From positions 1-15,237 of the forward strand of contig CAYWTX010000259.1 in NCBI GenBank assembly GCA_964461295.1: a stretch of 15,237 nt of DNA, given 5' to 3'. The translations under genes were made by a program, and so were the position numbers. The notes beneath the pieces are model-generated. The model was not told the DNA's origin and did no database searches. It worked only from the letters and a program-made list of their open reading frames with translations. The stretch is from CAYWTX01 sp964461295. Lineage in GTDB: Bacteria > Planctomycetota > Phycisphaerae > SM23-33. Of this stretch, positions 7,254 to 14,208 are shown piece after piece. Position 1 is the stretch's first letter; each line of letters opens with the position of its first letter.

Positions 7254-8762
7254 ATGAGTGATTTCCTGACATTCCAGAACGGCCAGGCGCTGAGCACCGC
7301 GGCCGTGCCGGTCGTGCCGGTCGAGCCGTTCCGCCAGGCGGTGATCGGCGCGGTGATGGCCGGGCGGCGGATCTCGGCGCTGTACGCCGAGGGCGACGGG
7401 CGGATCGTGCGGCTGACGGCCGTGCTGTCCGACGGGGCCGGCGGCGAGTTGAGCGTGCTGTCGTGCAACACCGGCGGCGTGTACGAGTCGATCACGCCGG
7501 CGTGCGCGGCGGCGCACTGGTTCGAGCGCGAGATCGCCGAGCAGTGGCTTGTTTGGCCGGAAGGGCACCCGTGGCTCAAGCCGATCCGCTTCCAGGCGTC
7601 GCGGGTGAGCGGCGTCGCGGGCAACGGCGCGTCGGCGGCGCCACCGGTCGGCGTGACGGACTTCTTCCGCATGGAAGGCCAGGAGGTTCACGAGGTGGCC
7701 GTTGGGCCGGTGCACGCGGGTGTGATCGAGCCGGGGCACTTCCGCTTCCAGTGCCTCGGCGAGACGGTGCACCACCTGGAGATTTCGCTGGGCTACCAGC
7801 ACCGCGGCGTGGAGCGGGCGCTGGTTGGCGGGCCTGGCGCCCGCACGATCCACTACGTCGAGACGCTGGCGGGCGACACGAGCGTCGGCCATGCGGCCGC
7901 GTACGCCCGGGCGGCCGAGTCGCTTTCCGGAACGCGCGTGCCGCCGCGGGCGCAGGCGATTCGGGGCATCGCCGCCGAGATGGAACGTATCGCCAACCAC
8001 ATCGGCGACCTGGGGGCACTGGCCGGAGACGTGGGTTTCCTGCCCACGATGAGCTACTGCGGGCGAATCCGCGGCGACGTGCTGAACGCGACGGCCGCGA
8101 TCTGCGGCAACCGGTTCGGGCGCGGGCTGGTGGTGCCCGGCGGCGTGGCGCACGACATCGAGCCGGCGCGGCGCGACGAACTGCTGCGGCGGCTGGAGGC
8201 TGTCGAGGCCGACGCGACGAGCGCGGTCGAGCTGATGTTCGCGGCGCCGTCGATGTTGGCGCGGCTGGAGGGCACGGGCGTGGTGAGCGCGGACACGGCC
8301 CGGGAGATCGGCCTGGTGGGCGTGGCCGCGAGGGCCAGCGGCCTGGGCAACGACGTGCGGGCCGAGCTGCCGTACGGCATGTACCGCTTTGTGCAGATGC
8401 CGGTGTGCACCTGGCCGAGCGGCGACTGCTTCGCCCGCGCGTACGTCCGCTGGATGGAGGTGCAGCAGTCGCTGGCGTTCATCCGCGAGCAGCTGGCTTC
8501 CATGCCCGAGGGGCCGATCGCGCAGGAAGCACGCCCACCGCGGGCCGACAGCCTGGCCGTGACGCTGGTGGAAGGCTGGCGCGGCGAGATCTGCCACGTG
8601 GTGCGGACCGACGCAGAGGGTCGGATCGCCAACTACAAGGTCGTCGATCCGTCCTTCCACAACTGGTTCGGATTGGCGCTGGCCCTTCGCGGCATGCAGA
8701 TCAGCGACTTCCCGCTGTGCAACAAGAGCTTCAACCTGTCGTACTGCGGGCATGATTTGTGA
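7254..8762 (+). CDS. Hydrogenase-like large subunit (NuoC-NuoD fusion) lacking Ni-Fe ligands
   Basis: A 502-residue protein related to HycE/HyfG and to NuoC-NuoD. Residues 1 to about 135 are the 30-kDa (NuoC) domain, beginning FLTFQNG. Residues 140 to the end are the 49-kDa (NuoD/large subunit) domain, with GYQHRGVER (180-188) and EMERIANHIGDLG. Where HycE-type proteins have RVCGICGFAHS, this one has ETLAGDTSVGH (203-213). Where they have DPCxxC near the C-terminus, it ends SFNLSYCGHDL (492-502). Neither CxxC pair is present, so it cannot bind a normal Ni-Fe centre and matches energy-converting hydrogenase-related (Ehr) large subunits. I prefer ATG 7254, which begins the family-typical N-terminus, over GTG 7230. 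Neither has a good Shine-Dalgarno site. The catalytic partner is unknown. Confidence 0.9.
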   Translation: MSDFLTFQNGQALSTAAVPVVPVEPFRQAVIGAVMAGRRISALYAEGDGRIVRLTAVLSDGAGGELSVLSCNTGGVYESITPACAAAHWFEREIAEQWLVWPEGHPWLKPIRFQASRVSGVAGNGASAAPPVGVTDFFRMEGQEVHEVAVGPVHAGVIEPGHFRFQCLGETVHHLEISLGYQHRGVERALVGGPGARTIHYVETLAGDTSVGHAAAYARAAESLSGTRVPPRAQAIRGIAAEMERIANHIGDLGALAGDVGFLPTMSYCGRIRGDVLNATAAICGNRFGRGLVVPGGVAHDIEPARRDELLRRLEAVEADATSAVELMFAAPSMLARLEGTGVVSADTAREIGLVGVAARASGLGNDVRAELPYGMYRFVQMPVCTWPSGDCFARAYVRWMEVQQSLAFIREQLASMPEGPIAQEARPPRADSLAVTLVEGWRGEICHVVRTDAEGRIANYKVVDPSFHNWFGLALALRGMQISDFPLCNKSFNLSYCGHDL

Positions 8763-8763
8763 A

Positions 8764-8903
8764 GAATTGCCGATTGTCGATTTTCGATTGTCGAATTCGT
8801 TGGCGCCGGCAGCAGATTCTCCTCAAAACTGCGGGCCATGGGAGAGGCGAACCTGCGAACTGTGGGATGAAATCGACAATCGGCGATCGCCAATCGGCAA
8901 TTC
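8764..8903. repeat. Long near-perfect inverted repeat between large- and small-subunit genes
   Basis: The left arm 8764-8794 and right arm 8873-8903 are 31 nt each and complementary at 27 positions. The arms share GAATTGCCGATTG at the outer end and CGATTGTCGA at the inner end. A 78-nt loop separates them. The arms are built from repeated CGATTG words and are AT-richer than the flanking genes. Arm, loop and palindromic form suggest a dispersed, perhaps transposable (MITE- or REP-like), element. It begins one base after the large-subunit stop and ends 16 bases before the small-subunit start, so a folded transcript would separate the two cistrons. Confidence 0.8.
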
Positions 8904-8919
8904 GCACTGAGGAAATCAG

Positions 8920-9690
8920 ATGCTGAACATCCTGAGAGCTCGTCTGAAGCAGAAGTACCGGACGATGGCGTATCCGGACGGGCCGGCGCCGGAACTGCCC
9001 GACCGCTTCGCCGGCCGACCGGCAATACAGATCGGCAAGTGCACCGGCCAGTGCGCGGCCGCGTGCGGCAGCATCTGCCCGACGGGGGCGCTGAACGTCC
9101 AGGGCGGCCGGCCGCGGATCGACGCCGGGCGGTGCCTCTTCTGCCGCGCGTGCCAACGCGCGTGCCCCAACGGGGCCGTGACGTTCACGGCCGAGCATCG
9201 CCTGGCGGCCGCGAAGCGGGACGACCTCGTGGTGCGCGAGGGATCGCCGGCGTTTGCGCCTGCCCGTAGCGAACTGGCGGCGAAGCTGTTCGGCCGATCG
9301 CTGAAGTTGCGGCAGGTGTCGGCGGGGGGGTGCAACGCCTGCGAGGCCGACAGCAACGTGCTGGGCACGCTGGCGTGGGACATGGGCCGGTTCGGGATTT
9401 CGTTCGTAGCGTCGCCGCGGCACGCGGACGGCCTGTTGATTACCGGCCCGGTGAGCGAGAACATGCGCCTGGCGCTGCTGAAGACCTACGAGGCCGTGCC
9501 GAGTCCGAAGATCGTGATCGCGGCAGGAGCGTGCGCGATCGCCGGCGGGCCGTACATCGGCCATGCCGAGCAGCACAACGGGGCGGCCGGCCTGGTGCCG
9601 GTGGACTTGTTCATCCCCGGCTGTCCGCCGCACCCGTTGACGATCCTGGACGGGTTGCTGAGGATGATTGGACGGGTGGAAGACGAGTAA
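8920..9690 (+). CDS. Ferredoxin-NuoB fusion small subunit of the Ehr-type complex
   Basis: A 256-residue Fe-S protein. Residues about 35-95 form a bacterial 2[4Fe-4S] ferredoxin domain with cysteines 41, 45, 49, 53 and 72, 75, 78, 82. The second set has the classic CxxCxxCxxxCP spacing; the first is CxxxCxxxCxxxCP. Residues about 125-256 form a NuoB/HyfI-like small subunit with the N2-type cluster ligands C138 and C141 (GGCNACE), C205 (GACAIAGG) and C235 (PGCPPHP). The electron wire from ferredoxin to the large subunit is therefore intact, although the Ni-Fe site is missing. HycF/HycG-type systems carry these two domains on separate proteins. GAGG at 8909-8912 is the ribosome site. This is the last gene of the operon. 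Confidence 0.92.
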   Translation: MLNILRARLKQKYRTMAYPDGPAPELPDRFAGRPAIQIGKCTGQCAAACGSICPTGALNVQGGRPRIDAGRCLFCRACQRACPNGAVTFTAEHRLAAAKRDDLVVREGSPAFAPARSELAAKLFGRSLKLRQVSAGGCNACEADSNVLGTLAWDMGRFGISFVASPRHADGLLITGPVSENMRLALLKTYEAVPSPKIVIAAGACAIAGGPYIGHAEQHNGAAGLVPVDLFIPGCPPHPLTILDGLLRMIGRVEDE

Positions 9691-9714
9691 CCAACGGGGC
9701 CCGTCGGGCTGTGG

Positions 9715-10227
9715 TCAAGGGTTCTTCAGCGGACGTTCCATGTAGACGTCGGTTAGCGACTCGCCGGTGACGCTTTCGTCAAGTTCGGGGTCGCACAGGG
9801 ATTCGCGCACGACACGGAAGCCCAGGCGCTGACAGATCGGCACGTTGCCGGTTTGCCTGACGGTGTGCAGCGACAGGGCTGTCTTGCCGGCCGCTGAGGC
9901 GATGTCGGCGAGGTGGTCCACCATCGCGCGGGCGACGCCGCGGCGCCGCAGGTCGGGATGCACGAACAGCCCGATCAGATGCAGCGCTCGCTCGCGCAGC
10001 TCGCACTGCACCGCGCCGGCCACGCGGCCGCCCGATTCGCAGACGAACTGCCGGCGCGCCCTGGCAGCGGGCATTCCCGCGGCCCGCGCTTTGGCGGTCG
10101 GCCGGTACACCCGGCGCAGCTCGCTTGCGCAGAGCGCCTTGATCTGCCGCACGCCCTGTGCGTCGTGCTCCGTGGCTTCACGAACGACCAGCCGTCCGGT
10201 ACAATCTGCCTTGTGATCGGGAACCAT
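9715..10227 (-). CDS. GNAT-family N-acetyltransferase
   Basis: A 170-residue acetyl-CoA-dependent N-acyltransferase. The GNAT fold runs from LVVREATEHDAQ (residues 13-24) through motif A, LIGLFVHPDLRRRGVARAMV, with the pyrophosphate-binding RRRGVA at about 94-99, to motif B with the N-x-x-x-x-x-x-LGF pattern (GNVPICQRLGF). The substrate is not evident. The frame is open further upstream to 10485, but that extension is Arg/Ser/Pro-rich and unlike a protein, so I chose the ATG at 10227 just before the domain. No good Shine-Dalgarno site precedes it. The gene converges on the operon, with 24 bases between the two stops. Confidence 0.8.
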   Translation of the reverse strand: MVPDHKADCTGRLVVREATEHDAQGVRQIKALCASELRRVYRPTAKARAAGMPAARARRQFVCESGGRVAGAVQCELRERALHLIGLFVHPDLRRRGVARAMVDHLADIASAAGKTALSLHTVRQTGNVPICQRLGFRVVRESLCDPELDESVTGESLTDVYMERPLKNP

Positions 10228-10453
10228 CGATGAGAGTCTACAAGAGAGCGATTGGGCGAGGCAGGGCGATGGCTCGGAAATCCGCGACAGGTAAGGGCGA
10301 CTGCACGGCGATGCGGGGTAAGGTTGCCGGCTGGCCCGGAGTTGCCGCGACCGTCCGCGAGGTCCGCAGGGCCAGAGCAGGAACCGGCGATTCGTCGTTG
10401 TTGACGAATGAGCAGTCGCGAGCCGCGGAGCGAGGAAGGGCCTTCTGACCTCT
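10228..10453. other. Intergenic region with two palindromes
   Basis: No gene is supported in these 226 bases between the divergent GNAT and Nudix genes. ATTCGTC (10390-10396) and GACGAAT (10403-10409) form a perfect 7-bp stem with a 6-nt loop. GAAGGGCCTTC (10435-10445) is a perfect 11-nt palindrome 8 bases before the Nudix start. Either could be an operator or part of a dispersed repeat. No convincing -35/-10 pair was found for either gene. Confidence 0.4.
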
Positions 10454-11008
10454 ATGCCTACTTCACCCTTGCCCGAGTCTCCCATGCCCCAGCGATTCGA
10501 ATACGACGAACTGGCCTACGACGGCAGACTGATGAAGGTGCATCGCGTCGGAGTGCGCATGCCCGACGGGCGGGTCGTGCCGAGGGAACTCGCCCTGTAC
10601 GCCGGGGCCGTCGTCGTGCTGCCCGTCCTGGCTGACGGCTCGATGGTTCTCATCCGCAACTACCGCTTCGCCGTCGAGGAGACGCTGTGGGAGTTGCCGG
10701 CCGGGGCGATCGACCCCGGCGAGAGCCCGGCGGACGCGGCCCGGCGGGAACTGCTGGAGGAGACGGGCTATCGGGCGGGCACGCTCACGAAGCTGGGTCA
10801 GTTCTTCACCGGACCGGGAAGCTGCAACGAGCAGATGCACGCGTTCCTGGCCGGCGACCTGACGGCCGGGGCGCAGGCGCTGGAGCCGTACGAGCAGATT
10901 CAGGTGCAGGTGCTGGGGGAGGTCGGGGTGCGGGCGATGGTGGAGGACGGGCGAATCCACGACGGCAAGACAATCGCGGCGCTGGGGCTGTACTGGCTGC
11001 GGCGATAG
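10454..11008 (+). CDS. Nudix hydrolase, ADP-ribose pyrophosphatase type
   Basis: A 184-residue protein with a perfect Nudix box at 84-106: G84, E90, then REL-LEETGY with R98, E99, E102, E103 and G105. These carboxylates bind the divalent metals that hydrolyse a nucleoside diphosphate linked to another group. The Pro in FFTGPGSCNE, about 15 residues after the box, and the preceding beta-rich domain point to ADP-ribose or ADP-sugar as substrate. The start may be ATG 10454 or ATG 10484; neither has a strong ribosome site. The rhomboid gene follows after 20 bases, so the two are probably co-transcribed. A housekeeping role in removing ADP-ribose is likely but inferred. Confidence 0.9.
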   Translation: MPTSPLPESPMPQRFEYDELAYDGRLMKVHRVGVRMPDGRVVPRELALYAGAVVVLPVLADGSMVLIRNYRFAVEETLWELPAGAIDPGESPADAARRELLEETGYRAGTLTKLGQFFTGPGSCNEQMHAFLAGDLTAGAQALEPYEQIQVQVLGEVGVRAMVEDGRIHDGKTIAALGLYWLRR

Positions 11009-11028
11009 AATGCGGTGGAGGACGAGCG

Positions 11029-12191
<1,163 letters not shown>

Positions 12192-12209
12192 AACTGCTTC
12201 GATTTGCCC

Positions 12210-12238
12210 AGAATACCGCGTGTTTCGGCGAGAATCAA
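12210..12238 (-). promoter_or_regulatory. Promoter of the tRNA-Arg gene
   Basis: On the minus strand, TTGATT (12238-12233) and TATTCT (12215-12210) are separated by exactly 17 bases, close to the sigma-70 consensus. Transcription should begin about 11 bases before the mature tRNA 5' end at 12191. Position and spacing make this a convincing tRNA promoter. Confidence 0.65.
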
Positions 12239-12369
12239 GCCCTTTCTGTCCCCGCCCGTCTCTCGCTGTGTGGTTCGCCGAAGTCCGCGAAAGTCCGCCT
12301 TTCGCCGCGTTCGTGGCAAAGGAAATGGCACGATTTCCAAGGCCGGTTTCGGCGCGGTTCGGCGCGGTC

Positions 12370-12548
12370 ATCGGGAAGCCCACGGCGTCCACCGGCCGGG
12401 CGTCATCGGTCCCGGTTGCCCGCAACCTCTGCCGCTCGGTTTCCGGCCCGGTCGCCAGCCTGGGCAGGCAGTCCAGCGCCGCCGCCTGCCGCGCGTCCAC
12501 CAGCAGCGCGGCCGGGACCGCCTCCGTCTTGATCGTATTCGCGTCCAT
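12370..12548 (-). pseudogene. Decayed AlpA/excisionase-like HTH gene
   Basis: An ATG at 12548 follows GAGG with a 7-base spacer. It opens a frame whose first 25 residues (ending ALLVDARQAAAL, to about 12474) look like the start of AlpA/excisionase-type DNA-binding proteins of mobile elements. After that the frame loses the family pattern. Words resembling the later part (AGRLPAPVR-like and DAW..GFP-like) seem to survive in shifted frames to about 12370, which suggests several small indels. The open frame itself continues without sense into the tRNA gene. This is a recognition by eye only. Confidence 0.35.
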
Positions 12549-12600
12549 GTCACGACCTCGTCACCGGCAACCGTGCCGGCCAACGTGTGCATCAAAACCA

Positions 12601-12958
12601 TTACACCATCCCACCGTCGCCCCGCTCGACTTGCACGTGGCGCCCGGTCTGGATCAACCCATCAACCAGTTCGCGAAGTACCGCCGTTGGGACCGTCACG
12701 CCCTGGAAACGCTGGCCTGGGCGGCGGAGGCCGGGCAGAACACCTTCCCCCGCCTGGCGCGGGCCTTTCTTCACGCACTCGCGGCCACACGAACACGTCC
12801 TTGCTCACTTGCGGCCCGTCGTAGGCGACGCAGTAGTGCCACTCTTCAGGCGCGGGCTCGCACGCTCGCTTGCCTGTCGCTCAGACCACGCCCGTGCCAC
12901 CGATCCCTGCCCGGCACACGTACTCACTGCCGAACTGGCTGAAGAGAATGCAGTCCAT
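12601..12958 (-). pseudogene. Broken cysteine-rich (zinc-finger-like) small gene
   Basis: On the minus strand a protein-like frame runs from about 12958 (MDCILFSQFGSEYVCRAG; coding character may begin earlier, with HCRCMDC). It meets an in-frame TGA at 12883-12881 and continues in the same frame as ATGKRACEPAPEEWHYCVAYDG, then QVSKDVFVW, to about 12785. One extra G there shifts the frame. Removing it gives DVFVCRECVKKG, restoring a CxxC pair. The shifted frame then stays open and protein-like (GVTVPTAVLRELVDGLIQTG, then RHVQVERGDGGMV) to a TAA at 12603-12601. Two lesions in one gene imply decay. It may alternatively be two short genes. The function is unknown, though paired cysteines suggest metal binding. 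Confidence 0.45.
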
Positions 12959-13026
12959 GCACCGGCAGTGACGAAGGATGGTGACGTTGGCCGGCAGGAG
13001 GGCGCGGCTGTCGGCCAAAACCCTTT

Positions 13027-13192
13027 GGGGACTCTGGGGACTCTCCTGCGGCCCGTTACATAAAACCATTTCTCTCTCTCTTCTCTCTACCCCTGTTTTT
13101 TCACGCGCGTGGGTTGTAGCAGAGTCCCCAGAGTCCCCTAAGAGAACGAATCGCGTTTCAGAACGACCCGAAACAGAGTCCCCAGAGTCCCC
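13027..13192. repeat. Three copies of an 18-mer made of two 9-mers, one inverted
   Basis: AGAGTCCCCAGAGTCCCC occurs at 13121-13138 and 13175-13192, and as its exact reverse complement at 13027-13044. Each copy is two 9-mers AGAGTCCCC in tandem, and all three copies are identical. Copies 2 and 3 are 54 bp apart; copies 1 and 2 could pair as a hairpin around 76 bases. A pyrimidine tract (about 13070-13093) and a T-run (13095-13101) lie between copies 1 and 2. The region 13054-13239 has no supported gene. Identity of the copies in otherwise decayed DNA suggests a protein-binding site, such as iterons of an element's origin or an operator array. Confidence 0.75.
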
Positions 13193-13239
13193 AAGACGTG
13201 CATCTCCTTCCCTGACGGCCTGGCAGTCTGCCAACGGAA

Positions 13240-14208
13240 TCACTGTTTGCTCTCCTTGGAATCCCTGCCATAGATCCCCCATTTGCGGCCATCGCCATGC
13301 TTGCCATCACCTTCGTAGTCCAAGTACTGGCCACCCAGAACCCGCCTGCGGAACGACTTCAGCTTGTTTGCCACCTGGCCGCTCCTGTGTGACACAGCTT
13401 CCGGCGGCAAGGCCACCTTGCCGTTCCGAGCAGCAGACAGCAACGCCAGGCGGCGGAATCGGCGCAGCTCTCTGGATCGCTTCTCGCAGCACCGGGCCAT
13501 GAAGGCATCCAGGCTGATCGGCTCGTTCTGGATCTTTGCCCTTTGGCCTGGCAGGACATCCGGGAAGGCCCCGTCCAGGTGGACCGTCAGACCGTCTTCG
13601 CCGACCTTCGCGATCTCGACAAGCGGCCTGGCGGGCAACGGGTGGCCGGGCAGGAAGTCGCCGACGGCGACGCTGGCCAGGGCCAGGACGGCTGGAGCCG
13701 CCGCCGTTCGCAGGCGAGAGGCCCTCCCGAAGGCTTCCGTCGCATCCGGCCACGCAACGCCCCGGGCAAGGAAGATTTCCCGCGCGTTGCCGTCTATCTT
13801 GACCATACCGAGCAGGTACAGCCTTCCCGGCCTGACCTCGACGATACGGCCGACGGCCTCGACCGATCTCGCCACGAGCCTGGCCAGCCGGTCCATGCGC
13901 AGCTCCCACCGGCGCATCGCGTCCATCTCGAACCAGATCGGTCCGCCGTGTTCGCTGCTACGTTGGCAGAGGTGGAAGGCCCTGGTCCGACCGCCGTCGG
14001 CGACCCGCGTCGGCTCGATGCGGCATGCCTCCTCGCACTCGGGGCAGACAAGCCCCGTGTCCGGCTCGACTTCAGCCAGAAAACCCGTGCACATCAGCCA
14101 CTCGACATCCGCGGCTGGCAGCCGTTCCAGGGCAGCGTGCGGCCAGGCGAGGGAATCCGGGCCGTCTTCTTCGGCCACTCGCAGCATGAGTTCCAGCGTC
14201 TCACGCAT
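13240..14208 (-). CDS. Hypothetical protein with possible zinc-binding cysteines
   Basis: I do not recognise this 322-residue protein. Visible in it are an N-terminal helical region (1-40), then a possible zinc ribbon with C55, C58 and C62 (CPECEEAC) and C81. An Arg/Leu-rich helix follows (98-118, RRWELRMDRLARLVARSVEAV), then a mixed alpha/beta middle with a short hydrophobic Ala/Val stretch (167-183). The C-terminal part (240-322) is very basic and may bind nucleic acid, with NKLKSFRRRV at 281-290. There is no signal peptide. The start ATG (14206-14208) overlaps the stop of the upstream gene by eight bases and follows a GGGGGGTGG tract. Both features imply translational coupling, so the two proteins probably act together. 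Confidence 0.75.
   Translation of the reverse strand: MRETLELMLRVAEEDGPDSLAWPHAALERLPAADVEWLMCTGFLAEVEPDTGLVCPECEEACRIEPTRVADGGRTRAFHLCQRSSEHGGPIWFEMDAMRRWELRMDRLARLVARSVEAVGRIVEVRPGRLYLLGMVKIDGNAREIFLARGVAWPDATEAFGRASRLRTAAAPAVLALASVAVGDFLPGHPLPARPLVEIAKVGEDGLTVHLDGAFPDVLPGQRAKIQNEPISLDAFMARCCEKRSRELRRFRRLALLSAARNGKVALPPEAVSHRSGQVANKLKSFRRRVLGGQYLDYEGDGKHGDGRKWGIYGRDSKESKQ

Noticed and set aside
5522..7672. A 716-codon minus-strand open frame antisense to hyfF
   Set aside because: Its composition is Arg/Gln/His-rich throughout, and it spans a non-coding repeat. It is an antisense shadow of GC-rich genes.
8700..8920. Possibility that the missing DPCxxC of the large subunit is due to a late frameshift
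   Set aside because: No frame after 8750 encodes DPCxxC, and the N-terminal CGIC site is also replaced without any frame break. The loss looks genuine.
9694..9704. ACGGGGCCCGT palindrome between the operon end and the GNAT gene as a terminator
   Set aside because: The stem is only five base pairs with a single central base and no U-tract, so it is too weak to call.
12881..12883. TGA as a recoded codon (selenocysteine or reassigned)
   Set aside because: A second lesion lies 95 bases on, no SECIS-like structure was seen, and other genes in the window use TGA as a normal stop. Decay is simpler.
12220..12942. A 240-codon plus-strand open frame right of the tRNA
   Set aside because: It is Arg/Ser/Pro-rich with no motif, and it overlaps antisense stretches that look more like protein.
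13027..13192. CRISPR array
   Set aside because: There are only three copies, one inverted, with unequal spacing and an internal 9-mer duplication.
13138..13203. A 21-residue minus-strand leader peptide (MHVLGTLGTLF...)
   Set aside because: The GGAAGGAG directly abuts the ATG, too close for normal initiation, and the peptide is mostly the translated 9-mer repeat.
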